Shown: positions 53,029-64,000 of the stretch, piece after piece | Numbering within the stretch: position 1 is the first letter of the stretch | Layout of the letters: every line of letters begins with the position of its first letter | Assembly: GCA_015522635.1 (NCBI GenBank) | Contig: WALW01000027.1 | Span: 1-64,000, forward strand | Direction of reading: 5' to 3' | Length of the DNA: 64,000 nucleotides | Source: Candidatus Tiamatella incendiivivens | GTDB taxonomy: Archaea > Thermoproteota > Thermoprotei_A > Sulfolobales > Acidilobaceae | Position numbers and translations under genes: made by a program | Notes under the pieces: model-generated | The model's input: only the letters and a program-made list of their open reading frames with translations | Told to the model about the DNA's origin: nothing | The model's database searches: none

Positions 53029-54384
53029 ATGATTGATAAGTCATGCTCAAATATCTCCAAACTACTAATTAAATACACTGAGATATACAGGCAAAGAACT
53101 CCTAGAAGCAAACAATTCTATGAAAAAGCTAGATCAATTTTACCTGGCGGTGTTACATATAAAATCAGAGACTTTCACCCATACCCGCCATATATAATAA
53201 GAGGGATGGGGGGAAAGGTCATTGATATTGATGGAAAAGAATATACAGACTACTGGATGGGTCATGGAGCGTTAATTCTAGGTCATAGCAACCCTGAAAT
53301 AGTAAGAATGATTAAGTTGCAAACCGAAATAGGTACACATTATGGATATGAGCATCCTTTAGCTGTTAAGTGGGCTGAAGCTATCAAAAGAAATTATCCT
53401 TCAATGGAGATGATAAGGTTTACTAACAGTGGAACTGAAGCAAACAGCTATGCAATACGGCTGGCAAGAGCCTACACTAAAAAGAAGAAAATTGTAAAAA
53501 TACAAGGAGGATGGCATGGCAGCTATAATGGTCTACACGTTAATGTTCACCCCCCATTTACAGGAAAACCGGAGAGCCCAGGAATACCCGGAGAGTTTTC
53601 TGAATACACTATTACCGTCGAATTGAATAACATATTAGACCTAAAAGAAAAAATTTCTGAAAATAGGAATGATATCGCTGCATTAATCATGGAACCCGTC
53701 TTGGGTGCAGGAGGAGGAGTCCCTTCAAGCAGGGAATTCGCTGAAGAAGCTAGAGAGCTATGTAACAGGTATAACTGCCTTCTGATTTTCGACGAGGTTA
53801 TCACAGGATTTAGAATAGGCCTAGGAGGAGGAGCTGAATACCTTAACGTCGAACCCGATCTATCGGTTATGGGTAAAATAATTGGTGGAGGACTTCCAGC
53901 TGGAGCCTTTGGAGGAAAACGAGAAATAATGAAGCTACTAGATCATAGAGAAGTAGAAAAGCATGTATTCCAAGGAGGAACATTCACAGGCAATCCCTTA
54001 ACAGCATCTGCCGGTATAACAGCAATTAACTTCTTAGAAAGGAACAGGGAGATCTATGAGCACCTTGGAGAAATACACTCTTCTGTCGAAACAGAGGTAA
54101 ATAAGATTTCCAGGGAGGTAAACATGCCATTACATGTTACCGGTACAAGAGGCATAACGGGAATACACTTTACAAGTAAAAAACCTTCAAACGCTAGAGA
54201 AGTATTCGAGTATAGATACTGCGAAGACCTTTACCAGCTCATCAATTTATACATGCGAATAAATGGTATACTATACGTTAGTGAGTCTATAATGCATCTA
54301 CTGCCTTCGATACATCATACGCTGGAGGACGTGGGGAAACTTATGTCGACCCTACGTCATATCCTTCTAGAAACAATACAATAA
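53029..54384 (+). CDS. Glutamate-1-semialdehyde aminomutase-family aminotransferase
   Basis: A 451-aa class III PLP enzyme. N-terminal motif ARSILPGGVTYKIRDF (about 31-46), PLP-binding FTNSGTEANSYAIRLARAY (about 131-149), the DEVITGFR loop and the Schiff-base lysine in MGKIIGGGLPAGAFGGKRE (about 281-299) are present. It resembles HemL, but there are no heme genes in the neighbourhood, so a substrate other than glutamate semialdehyde is possible. The Taw3 gene converges eight bases downstream. Confidence 0.75.
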   Translation: MIDKSCSNISKLLIKYTEIYRQRTPRSKQFYEKARSILPGGVTYKIRDFHPYPPYIIRGMGGKVIDIDGKEYTDYWMGHGALILGHSNPEIVRMIKLQTEIGTHYGYEHPLAVKWAEAIKRNYPSMEMIRFTNSGTEANSYAIRLARAYTKKKKIVKIQGGWHGSYNGLHVNVHPPFTGKPESPGIPGEFSEYTITVELNNILDLKEKISENRNDIAALIMEPVLGAGGGVPSSREFAEEARELCNRYNCLLIFDEVITGFRIGLGGGAEYLNVEPDLSVMGKIIGGGLPAGAFGGKREIMKLLDHREVEKHVFQGGTFTGNPLTASAGITAINFLERNREIYEHLGEIHSSVETEVNKISREVNMPLHVTGTRGITGIHFTSKKPSNAREVFEYRYCEDLYQLINLYMRINGILYVSESIMHLLPSIHHTLEDVGKLMSTLRHILLETIQ

Positions 54385-54391
54385 TAAGACC

Positions 54392-55003
54392 TCACATACA
54401 TTTATGTTTCTTTGAGATACCTAGAGCATAATCCATCCAAGAGTGAAATCTTTTCTTATATTCAACCAATATTTTAGCCATAGACCCAACGACCTTACAG
54501 TCTGGTGGCCAGTCAAAGTAGTAAATAGATTTATCCCCTGATTTCACCTCTAGCTGCCATCCTTGTTTAGAGCCTCTGAGACATGACCGCCTCATACCTA
54601 ATTTAACAGCTGTATTAAGTAATTCCATTAACAGATCAAGTAAAGGTGAAACAATGTGAAGTATGGGAGGCTGAAGCGATAACCACACCATACCGGATAT
54701 ATTAGAAGCATGTTCATCGGTAAATAGACGTATACTATGCTCACATAACTCGCTATATCCTTGAGATGGATTATGCCAAGATCTAATAAGTGCAGAGCTC
54801 TTTTTATCGAGAGGGTTAGATCCCATATGGAGGGTTAACCGGCCACTACAACTACTAGTCGTGACTAAACATTTGTTTTGGTTAAAAATAATAAGCCATT
54901 CTATAAGTTCTAAGTCAACTTGTCTGTTTTTTATATTCTGCTCTAATATTTTTATCCTATTGAGACGATAACTTTGAAAGTCAAGGTATAAATCTGAATT
55001 CAA
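54392..55003 (-). CDS. taw3: tRNA wybutosine-synthesis protein Taw3
   Basis: Methylates the tricyclic base at position 37 of tRNA-Phe. The family signature TTSSCSGRLTLH (about 49-60) and the ERRY-free acidic middle match archaeal TYW3; later RRSCLRG (about 138-144) and the LEV-strand also fit. 203 aa is normal. Its start overlaps the stop of the nucleoside phosphorylase gene by four bases. Confidence 0.85.
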   Translation of the reverse strand: MNSDLYLDFQSYRLNRIKILEQNIKNRQVDLELIEWLIIFNQNKCLVTTSSCSGRLTLHMGSNPLDKKSSALIRSWHNPSQGYSELCEHSIRLFTDEHASNISGMVWLSLQPPILHIVSPLLDLLMELLNTAVKLGMRRSCLRGSKQGWQLEVKSGDKSIYYFDWPPDCKVVGSMAKILVEYKKRFHSWMDYALGISKKHKCM

Positions 55004-55716
55004 TTCTCCGTCATAACCTCTAATGCTGATTCTGTTACTTTCAAGAACTCCTCCTTGAGAGCCATAGAATCGAGATGTCCCCTTTCAAGATGTATTAACT
55101 CATCTGAAATAACGAGCGCACATGCATTATCTAATCTTCTAACAAGACCTAGATATGCTAATGTTGAACATTCCATTTCCACAGCTACAACGTTTCTAGA
55201 GCACCAGTACGAGGCAAAACCTTCGTCTTCTACATAAAAAGCATCACTACTAACAACAGGAGCTAAAAGAGAATTCAATCCCTTTGACTTAACTTTACTA
55301 TACAATCCCAAAACAATTTCAGGTGAATGATAAAGTGGGGGTAACCCTTGAGGCGAATACTGTCTTAATAATCCACCATCACTCGCATGACCAGAAGCTG
55401 GGGGTATAACAACATCTCCAAGCTTTACACCCTCGCATAGAGAGCCCGCTGTACCTATTCTGACAACTTTCTTAGCACCTATCATAGCCAGTTCCTCTAC
55501 GAAAACTGCAGTCGTGGGACCCCCTACATAGTGAACACCAATACCTGTTTCAAAACCCTTAAATTCGCCAGAATAAATAAGGTACCCTCTTTTCCTGTTT
55601 ATTACTACAGGATTATCTAGTAACTCTTCAGATAAATACTTCGCTCGATCTGGATCTCCAACTATTAACATGCTCTCAGGAACTCTTCTAGCCTCCAAGT
55701 GAACCGGTTGCCTCAT
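55000..55716 (-). CDS. Nucleoside phosphorylase (uridine/purine, archaeal)
   Basis: Phosphorolysis of nucleosides to base plus ribose 1-phosphate. The N-terminal GDPDRAKYLSEEL phosphate loop (about 21-33), YSGEFKGFETGIGVHYVGGPTTAVFVEEL and the RIGTAGSLCEGVKLGDVVIP stretch (about 93-112) are all typical of the PNP/UDP family. VEMECSTLAYLG near 180 binds the ribose. ATG 55716, behind GTGGGG, gives 238 aa; a longer frame would run into the divergent gene. Substrate base is not fixed. Confidence 0.85.
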   Translation of the reverse strand: MRQPVHLEARRVPESMLIVGDPDRAKYLSEELLDNPVVINRKRGYLIYSGEFKGFETGIGVHYVGGPTTAVFVEELAMIGAKKVVRIGTAGSLCEGVKLGDVVIPPASGHASDGGLLRQYSPQGLPPLYHSPEIVLGLYSKVKSKGLNSLLAPVVSSDAFYVEDEGFASYWCSRNVVAVEMECSTLAYLGLVRRLDNACALVISDELIHLERGHLDSMALKEEFLKVTESALEVMTEN

Positions 55717-55777
55717 CAATATCCCCACGTATAAATTCCCCTGAAAACCAGTTATAATACATAAGGTGAAACCTCTA

Positions 55778-56749
55778 ATGTCACTTGATAGTATTAGGAT
55801 AATTACACCTAATGAAATTGAAAAAGTGAATAAAATTGAATTAGTTAATAGGATGGCTAAGGCATATACAATGTTTTCTGAAGGAGATGCTATAAATCCC
55901 CCTAGACAAGTTTTCTGGGTCAAGGGAAATTGGTGGGGAGTTATGAGTGCTAGTCTCCCCGATACAGGGGTCTCAGTTAAGATCGTGGGTATTATCCCAG
56001 AAAATCCCAGTAGAGACCTGCCAACGATAAATGGAATAGTAGTCTATCTGGACCCCGAAACCGGTAGTCCACTAGCAGTCATTGATGCCCCCATACTCAC
56101 AGCCTATAGAACAGCTGCTGGAAGTATGGCTTCCTCTAGGCTGTTGTCACCTCTGGAACCGAAGGTTCTATCTATAATCGGAACAGGATACCAAGCTTCA
56201 GTTCACCTGAAGTTTTTCAAAGAAATACACCCAACTCTTAATAGAGTCAAAGTATTCGATATAAACAAAAATAAGGTAAGCAAATTTATTGTGGAAGCAG
56301 GTAAATTATTTGATAGAGTTGAAGCCGTAAGAGATTCCTGTAATGCAGTAAAGGATGCTGACATCGTTTTACTTGCTACAACAGCAAAGGAACCTGCGAT
56401 AAATGGTGAATGCCTATCAGCTCCTGTACATGTAATAAGCATAGGTGTAATGGGTCCAGATTACCGTGAATTAGACGATGAAACTGTTAGAAGAGCAGAA
56501 CTTATAGCTGTAGACAGTATAGAGGCTGTGATGAGGGAAGTGGGTGACTTCTCCATACCTATGAAAAAAGGTTTAATAGGAAAAGGGGAAATTGTAGAAA
56601 TAGGTAAGCTTTTAAAGGAAAGCAGTACTTCTAGAGCAAGAGCCAGTGGAATAACAGTATTTAAGAGTGTTGGAATTGCCGTACAGGACACTGCTATATC
56701 AGATCAATTGTATAGCAAAGCATATCGAATGAGTCTTAATCGGGACTAA
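55778..56749 (+). CDS. Ornithine cyclodeaminase/mu-crystallin family dehydrogenase
   Basis: A 323-aa NAD(P)-binding enzyme. The family includes ornithine cyclodeaminase and archaeal alanine dehydrogenase. The stretch TAAGSMASSRLLSPLEPKVLSIIGTGYQASVHLKFFKE (about 108-147) holds the GTGxQA dinucleotide motif, and ISIGVMGPDYRELDD follows. The ATG at 55778 is eight bases after AGGTGA; GTG 55766 is also possible. It converges with the small wHTH gene, overlapping by 14 bases. Confidence 0.8.
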   Translation: MSLDSIRIITPNEIEKVNKIELVNRMAKAYTMFSEGDAINPPRQVFWVKGNWWGVMSASLPDTGVSVKIVGIIPENPSRDLPTINGIVVYLDPETGSPLAVIDAPILTAYRTAAGSMASSRLLSPLEPKVLSIIGTGYQASVHLKFFKEIHPTLNRVKVFDINKNKVSKFIVEAGKLFDRVEAVRDSCNAVKDADIVLLATTAKEPAINGECLSAPVHVISIGVMGPDYRELDDETVRRAELIAVDSIEAVMREVGDFSIPMKKGLIGKGEIVEIGKLLKESSTSRARASGITVFKSVGIAVQDTAISDQLYSKAYRMSLNRD

Positions 56750-57302
56750 CTTTCCATCCTTTTATTCGTGCATCATAATATACCATTCCATACCGTCTGA
56801 GAACCTCAAATAACTCGGATAGGTTCTCTGCCTTCTTGATTGCCTCATTGACATCTGTTGAGTGGAGATGAGACAACCTGTTTTCTAGTTCTATAAGTGT
56901 ACCTATTGATGTTATAATGTAATCTCCCCCAGATTCTATAATCTTAAAACCCTTGTTCCTAGCTAGATACACCACCTGCCTGGGTTTGATTTTAAAGTGA
57001 TTAAAGACGTTAGATGCCATTATGTATCCCTGGCTATTTACTTTTTCTTTAATAAACTCTAGAACAGCTTCTCCATGCTTGTCCTTACTCCTTACGGGTA
57101 ACTGAGATTTACCCAATGCAATGCGGCTTTGTTGAGTTTTCGCACATTGAGATTCTATAACGTCAAGTTTCTTTCTTATATCTTCTATATTTTCTTGGAC
57201 CGCTTTTACGGACAATGCTATCATATTCTCGAGCTTCCTTAATTCATCAATGACTTTACTACAGTCATTACTATCTATATACTCTTCAAGGCGTCTGCTC
57301 AA
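56736..57302 (-). CDS. Coiled-coil plus winged-helix protein; shares C-terminal module with 37955-38689
   Basis: A 188-aa protein. Residues 1-50 form a coiled coil. A basic linker (about 60-75) leads to a winged-helix-like unit (AVLEFIKEKVNSQGYIMASNVFNHFKIKPRQVVYLARNKGFKIIESGGDYIIT, about 78-130), then a helical piece and the end LFEVLRRYGMVYYDARIKGWKVS. The last 100 residues match, by eye, the end of the protein at 37955-38689. No function is known. Confidence 0.6.
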   Translation of the reverse strand: MSRRLEEYIDSNDCSKVIDELRKLENMIALSVKAVQENIEDIRKKLDVIESQCAKTQQSRIALGKSQLPVRSKDKHGEAVLEFIKEKVNSQGYIMASNVFNHFKIKPRQVVYLARNKGFKIIESGGDYIITSIGTLIELENRLSHLHSTDVNEAIKKAENLSELFEVLRRYGMVYYDARIKGWKVSPD

Positions 57303-57382
57303 TACAAGCTCCCATCACTACATAAAATCTAATGGAAGTAAAATAAGATAGCATTCCAAGTAGGAGGAAAAAGGGAAGGTTA

Positions 57383-60224
<2,842 letters not shown>

Positions 60225-60227
60225 TTT

Positions 60228-60545
60228 TCACTCCACCGAATACAACTCTTCTTTAACTTCGGGTTCTAGGTAAGGCATTGGGTAGAGACGGTGCCCTCGT
60301 TTTAAATGGTCTATATAGTCTTCTGGTGTGACTCTAGTTCTGCATGTTGCACACCAGTAGAATCCTGGCTTATCTATTTTAATCTGCTCGAAGTGTTCAC
60401 ACGAATCATCATCGAAAGTCATCTTCCAAGGCCAAGCGTATGTGCATACACCAATACCTTCGTAAAACAAGTGAGGTCTCCAATATTTACAGTTACTGCA
60501 TACCCTTTTTATAGAGGTTTCAGCACTGTCTCTACCCAAATCCAT
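60228..60545 (-). CDS. Small zinc-binding protein upstream of the 2-oxoacid oxidoreductase
   Basis: A 105-aa protein. It has two likely zinc sites: CSNCKYW at about 16-22 with later C in GVCTYAWPW and SCEHF, and a C-x2-C-x11-H-x4-H set in CATCRTRVTPEDYIDHLKRGH (about 65-85). No family is recognised. The stop is three bases before the start of the oxidoreductase alpha gene, so co-expression is likely. A role in enzyme assembly or regulation is possible but unproven. Confidence 0.6.
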   Translation of the reverse strand: MDLGRDSAETSIKRVCSNCKYWRPHLFYEGIGVCTYAWPWKMTFDDDSCEHFEQIKIDKPGFYWCATCRTRVTPEDYIDHLKRGHRLYPMPYLEPEVKEELYSVE

Positions 60546-60633
60546 CGCCCTTTTATATATCTAGGTATTCAAGTCGGGTTCGTCACTAATATGTATATAA
60601 AAACGTTGTCACCTTTAGTACGGTATTAAAAGG

Positions 60634-61977
60634 CTAATATTCTACTTTATCTATAAGGTCTAGAGACTTCTCTAGCCATGAAAGAGGAATGGCCTCTAAA
60701 CCTGTACCGTATATTGACTCGTAGAAGAATTCGTATGTGGCTCTTTCAATGGACCAAAACAGTAATGCTTGTTTAGAATAATTGTATTGGAGAAGGCAAC
60801 TCCTGGTCCTTGTTTCATAGTTTTCTAGTATATTCTTATATGTCCTGTCTATCCATGAATACATTATATCTGGGAGTGATGCTGATGCTTCTTTTATCCC
60901 TAATCCTTTCTGAATAGAATATGAAATAACTGCTATGTAGTGGAGACTTCTATATATTACAGCAAGGTCTCTTATTGGGGGTTCTTTTTCGCTTTGAGTT
61001 GCCGGCAATCTATCTGGTTCCCCTTCGTAATCAACCAACATTAAATCTCCATTATCTGTAATAATGAACTGGTACAGGTGAGGGTCACTATGCGTTCTCA
61101 TCTTAGTGGACGGTATATTGTATCTTGATAAAATGGTCATTACATCAGAGTAATCTGATAATCTCATTGCTATCTCTTTGACGTAAGGATTAGAGTGTCT
61201 TTTCATCTGCTCTGTCCTCCAATTTACTCTGAAAATCCATCTAGACAAGTCGTCTTCAGTTACTGGCTGGGGGGTACACCATTCATAATTGCATTGCGAC
61301 AATACGCAATGGAATTTCCCTATCAAGTCACCTATCTTAGCTGATGATTCGGGTATTGAAACCTTATTCGTCTCTAGTGTTCTTAAGGCTTCCCTCACAA
61401 AGTGAGAGACAACAGGTTCTCCTTCGAATCTTTCCGTTACTATATGCGTGAAATATCCAGAGAATTCTATGAACCCTGATAGTCGGGGAGAGAAATCAGA
61501 ATTGCTATCTCTGAGATATGCTAAAACTAGTGGCTCCATATTATTATCTTCGAGGACACGATAAGCTTTCACATGAAACGACTTTCCATTTGTCGTTGTG
61601 ATTCTAAAGTTTAGGCTACTCCTACCTGGTGGTTCGATATCAACATCCTCTACGTCACCCATGGGATCGAGAAATGTTGCATTTAATCCTCGAATCATAT
61701 TACTAGTTACCAGTTTATAGAATAACTTGTCAGATTCGCCTGGAATTATAATAGGTCTTCCATGTTGTTCAGTTGGGATGTATGAAGCTAAGAATTTTTT
61801 TCCACAGGCAGATCCGTAAGTCAATACTAATGCATCTATTTCCACACAATACTCTATTTGAGGATTATCTTTACAGTTGGGTGGGTACCAATGTTCTCTG
61901 GGAATATCTTTCTCCAGGATTTCTACATAATTACAATCCAAAGAAGAGTCCTCTTTATTCAGCAATCTCTCACCCAA
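60634..61977 (-). CDS. Maltokinase-like protein kinase-fold sugar kinase
   Basis: A 447-aa protein with an aminoglycoside-phosphotransferase-type kinase domain. The catalytic segment RTHSDPHLYQFIITDNGDLMLVDYEGEPDRLP (about 299-330) closely follows the maltokinase pattern, with Ser in the usual Gly position before Asp, and the PIRDLAVIYRSLHYIA stretch after it. The N-terminal cap of bacterial maltokinases also fits roughly. Maltokinase makes maltose 1-phosphate in alpha-glucan synthesis. Start is uncertain (TTG 61977 or 61965). It stands alone, with no glycogen genes near. Confidence 0.7.
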   Translation of the reverse strand: MGERLLNKEDSSLDCNYVEILEKDIPREHWYPPNCKDNPQIEYCVEIDALVLTYGSACGKKFLASYIPTEQHGRPIIIPGESDKLFYKLVTSNMIRGLNATFLDPMGDVEDVDIEPPGRSSLNFRITTTNGKSFHVKAYRVLEDNNMEPLVLAYLRDSNSDFSPRLSGFIEFSGYFTHIVTERFEGEPVVSHFVREALRTLETNKVSIPESSAKIGDLIGKFHCVLSQCNYEWCTPQPVTEDDLSRWIFRVNWRTEQMKRHSNPYVKEIAMRLSDYSDVMTILSRYNIPSTKMRTHSDPHLYQFIITDNGDLMLVDYEGEPDRLPATQSEKEPPIRDLAVIYRSLHYIAVISYSIQKGLGIKEASASLPDIMYSWIDRTYKNILENYETRTRSCLLQYNYSKQALLFWSIERATYEFFYESIYGTGLEAIPLSWLEKSLDLIDKVEY

Positions 61978-61987
61978 GGAATATGAG

Positions 61988-61996
61988 TTATATAAG
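61988..61996. promoter_or_regulatory. TATA element between the kinase and GNAT genes
   Basis: TTATATAAG is nearly symmetric and may serve either strand. It lies about 40 bases before the GNAT gene start and just upstream of the kinase start. Confidence 0.35.
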
Positions 61997-62031
61997 CCTC
62001 CCGTTAAATACTAAGTTTAGGTAGCATTATT

Positions 62032-62556
62032 ATGAAGCCTAATATTGAAACGGAAGACTGTAGAATCCTGTATAAGGGACCTTCTAGAGACGGCACTATC
62101 ATAGTTATAAGAAGAGCTTGCAAGGAAGACAGAGGAAGACTGATTGAGTTCTATCAAAGATTGTCTACAGAATGTATATATAACAGGTTCATGGGCATTA
62201 TTAGGTATTTCGACCCGTATGTTGATCGTTTGTTGAAAGGTAGAGCTATAGTTGTGGTGGCGGAAACCGAGAATGGAAAAATTATTGGTGTTGCAGAAGC
62301 TGTTTTCGATGAAGAGGGAAGGGCAGAATCCGGAATCGCCGTGTTAGATGACTATCAAGGAGCGGGTATAGGATCTCTTCTGGGAAAGTATATTCTCAGC
62401 GAGGCTCGTAGAGCGGGTATAAAGAAAATGTATGCTTATATAATGTCGTCAAACATAAAAGCATTAAATATGGCTTTAAAATACGGAGCAAGAATAGAGA
62501 AGAAGTACAGTGGTATGACCTATATAATATTTGATCTAGCAGAATCAAAGCGATGA
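62032..62556 (+). CDS. GNAT-family acetyltransferase
   Basis: A 174-aa acetyl-CoA-dependent transferase. Motif A is VLDDYQGAGIGSLLGKYILSEARRAG (about 104-129), and later SSNIKALNMALKYGARIEKKYSG follows the usual fold. The N-terminal region has RRACKEDRGRLIEFYQRLS. Substrate is unknown, possibly a protein N-terminus or amine. It lies eight bases upstream of the nucleotidyltransferase gene. Confidence 0.8.
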   Translation: MKPNIETEDCRILYKGPSRDGTIIVIRRACKEDRGRLIEFYQRLSTECIYNRFMGIIRYFDPYVDRLLKGRAIVVVAETENGKIIGVAEAVFDEEGRAESGIAVLDDYQGAGIGSLLGKYILSEARRAGIKKMYAYIMSSNIKALNMALKYGARIEKKYSGMTYIIFDLAESKR

Positions 62557-62563
62557 TGAAGAA

Positions 62564-63271
62564 TTGAGTGTAGCTGGAGGGAAAAATTACAGGAGAATAG
62601 TATATACCGAAAAGCACTGGGAAATCCTCCGCAAACTTAGGAGTAGGGCATTGGAGATCCTTGAATGTTTGTCTCACAAGAACATCTATGCAATAGTCCA
62701 TGGAAGTATTGCCAGAGGAGATGTTCATAAGGATAGTGATATTGACATCTTCATACCTCATCCTATAGGTTATCCTATAGTTATTGAAGCACTTTACTCC
62801 TGTGGTTTGAGAGTCTATGAAACTCGTATCATTCAAGCCACGCCTACTTATGTTCCGAAGGTTTATTTAGTAATGAATCCTCTTGAAACAGAGGTTGTGT
62901 CGTTTCCATTAGGCTCTCTTTCTAAAAGCGAACGAGAGTTTTACAAATGGGGAGGGGAATTAGATTACAAAGAGTTAAAGGAAAAACGTCGTGTAGCAGG
63001 TGTTAACAAAGATCTCTTACTCGTTTTACCTGTGACAGATGGGCATATGGAAATCCCTGTAATTGGGAACGAGAGATATGCATCTAAAACTGTTGGTATT
63101 GATATATCTACCGTTGATGAACGGATTAGGGTCTTATCGAGCCGGCGGGAGAAAGGAAGGACTGGGCTGTTTCTAGAGATTGTTTTGCCTGGAGAGACAG
63201 ATCTGCCGGGGATAGTTAAAAGGATAGCTGATAAAAACCCTTATTTCAGGAAGAGGGTAGGTGTTTTGTAA
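62564..63271 (+). CDS. Nucleotidyltransferase-domain protein
   Basis: A 235-aa protein with a Pol-beta-type nucleotidyltransferase core: AIVHGSIARGDVHKDSDIDIFIPHP (about 44-68) has the GS-x-ARGD and DxD active-site pattern. The C-terminal half (about 130-235) has the MEIPVIGNERYASKTVGI stretch seen in archaeal predicted nucleotidyltransferases. Start is TTG 62564. The following radical SAM gene starts immediately after its stop. Confidence 0.75.
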   Translation: MSVAGGKNYRRIVYTEKHWEILRKLRSRALEILECLSHKNIYAIVHGSIARGDVHKDSDIDIFIPHPIGYPIVIEALYSCGLRVYETRIIQATPTYVPKVYLVMNPLETEVVSFPLGSLSKSEREFYKWGGELDYKELKEKRRVAGVNKDLLLVLPVTDGHMEIPVIGNERYASKTVGIDISTVDERIRVLSSRREKGRTGLFLEIVLPGETDLPGIVKRIADKNPYFRKRVGVL

Positions 63272-64000
63272 TTGGCTGACACCGTACTTGGTGACCCCGA
63301 AAAAGCGTTGCTAAGCAAGCCCTGGTTACCCGTTGGATGTAACTACTGCTTTACAGGATGCAAAGCAGTGATCTTCGTTACCGGATTATGTGATGATGGA
63401 TGCTATTATTGTCCGGTTAGTAGAGATAGACTAGGAAAAGATGTGTTTTTCGTAAATGAGGAAAGGATAGATCTAAGGGAGTTGGAACTGGAGATAGAGC
63501 GTACCGATGCGGAAGGGGCTAGTTTGACCGGAGGCGATCCTCTAGTAGTGCCTGAGAGAACTATTGGAATAATAAGGAGGCTGAAATCCTCATTCGGATT
63601 TGGTTTTCATATTCACCTCTACACTAGTGGAAGGTATGCTACTCCAGAAATCCTTTGGAGACTGTATTCGAGCGGTTTGGATGAAATGCGATTACATCCT
63701 ACAAGAGATCTTTTTCTAAATAGAATTGATTGGGCGGCTGAGATTGAAGGTTGGAGTGTTGGTGTAGAGATTCCTATATCTAAAAACTTAGACTCATGGG
63801 CGAGGAAAGTGATAGAGCATGCTGACAAAGCCGGAGCTAGTTTTGTTAACCTGAATGAGATGGAGGTTTCTCCCGCAAATATAACTGAATTAAAAGCAAG
63901 AGGACTCAAACCCTCTTTAAGAAAACCAGTAGTGGAATCAGCCTTTGAGACAGGTGTAAAACTTGTAGCTTGGGCTAAGAAAAAGGAATTAAGAATAAAC
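63272..64000 (+). CDS. Partial gene: radical SAM protein (COG2108-like)
   Basis: The frame starts at a TTG one base after the previous stop and runs to the right edge, 243 codons visible. CNYCFTGCKAVIF is followed by the radical SAM motif GLCDDGCYYCPVS (about 47-57), then LTGGDPLVVPE and the HIHLYTSGRYATPE strand (about 108-121). It resembles the archaeal group related to pyruvate formate-lyase activases. It seems co-transcribed with the nucleotidyltransferase. The C-terminal part is missing. Confidence 0.7.
   Translation, partial: MADTVLGDPEKALLSKPWLPVGCNYCFTGCKAVIFVTGLCDDGCYYCPVSRDRLGKDVFFVNEERIDLRELELEIERTDAEGASLTGGDPLVVPERTIGIIRRLKSSFGFGFHIHLYTSGRYATPEILWRLYSSGLDEMRLHPTRDLFLNRIDWAAEIEGWSVGVEIPISKNLDSWARKVIEHADKAGASFVNLNEMEVSPANITELKARGLKPSLRKPVVESAFETGVKLVAWAKKKELRIN

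Overview
The window comes from a hyperthermophilic crenarchaeon (Thermoproteota), most likely of the order Desulfurococcales; I do not name a species. The signs are an archaeal secE-nusG-L11-L1-L10-P1 ribosomal cluster, archaeal-type riboflavin enzymes, a tungsten aldehyde:ferredoxin oxidoreductase, a fused 2-oxoacid:ferredoxin oxidoreductase, a RIO2 kinase, Nep1, a Trm10-like protein and Dph6. Three tRNA genes all appear to carry introns and encode CCA. GTG and TTG starts behind GGTG-type ribosome binding sites are frequent, and TATA boxes precede many units. The DNA is AT-rich, with AGA/AGG arginine and ATA isoleucine codons dominant.

Layout. 1-6.3 kb: the C-terminal part of a surface-type protein, a metallo-beta-lactamase-fold hydrolase, a gene-poor stretch with a possible gene remnant, two transporters (MFS, EamA) and ketopantoate reductase. 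6.4-13.6 kb: a radical-SAM neighbourhood. It holds a two-gene unit (a SPASM-type radical SAM protein and a B12-type radical SAM protein), then a tungsten-enzyme locus with aldehyde oxidoreductase facing a radical SAM maturase. A MoaD-like gene follows the maturase and carries an in-frame TAG. 13.6-23.8 kb: an RNase-H-fold DUF460 protein overlapping RIO2, an ArsR-type regulator, CTP synthase, the NEMF/RqcH homologue, two CBS proteins, a Mut7-C protein and an AMMECR1 protein. 23.8-31 kb: secE, nusG and ribosomal stalk genes, alanyl-tRNA synthetase, a DUF434 protein and tRNA-Arg.

31-42.8 kb: a Trm112-like protein, a phosphohexomutase, a DUF354 glycosyltransferase-like protein, RNase HII, a Trm10-like protein and Nep1, an isolated L2 gene, and a six-gene riboflavin operon that opens with two membrane-protein genes. 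42.9-49.3 kb: a CBS-containing regulator with a PPC-domain protein, inositol-phosphate synthase facing a PadR regulator, and a split lysine exporter between tRNA-Thr and tRNA-Met. 49.3-64 kb: zinc-ribbon protein, AsnRS and Dph6, a class III aminotransferase, Taw3, nucleoside phosphorylase, an ornithine-cyclodeaminase-like enzyme, 2-oxoacid:ferredoxin oxidoreductase with a small zinc protein, a maltokinase-like kinase, a GNAT acetyltransferase, a nucleotidyltransferase and a radical SAM gene cut by the window end.

Working together: most genes are core informational and cofactor functions of an anaerobic peptide- or sugar-fermenting archaeon using ferredoxin-linked oxidoreductases. The least explained parts are the paired radical SAM genes (possibly tetraether-lipid enzymes), the amber-interrupted MoaD-like gene, the membrane-protein head of the riboflavin operon, and a shared unannotated C-terminal module in two distant coiled-coil proteins. 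No CRISPR array, insertion sequence or rRNA gene was seen.
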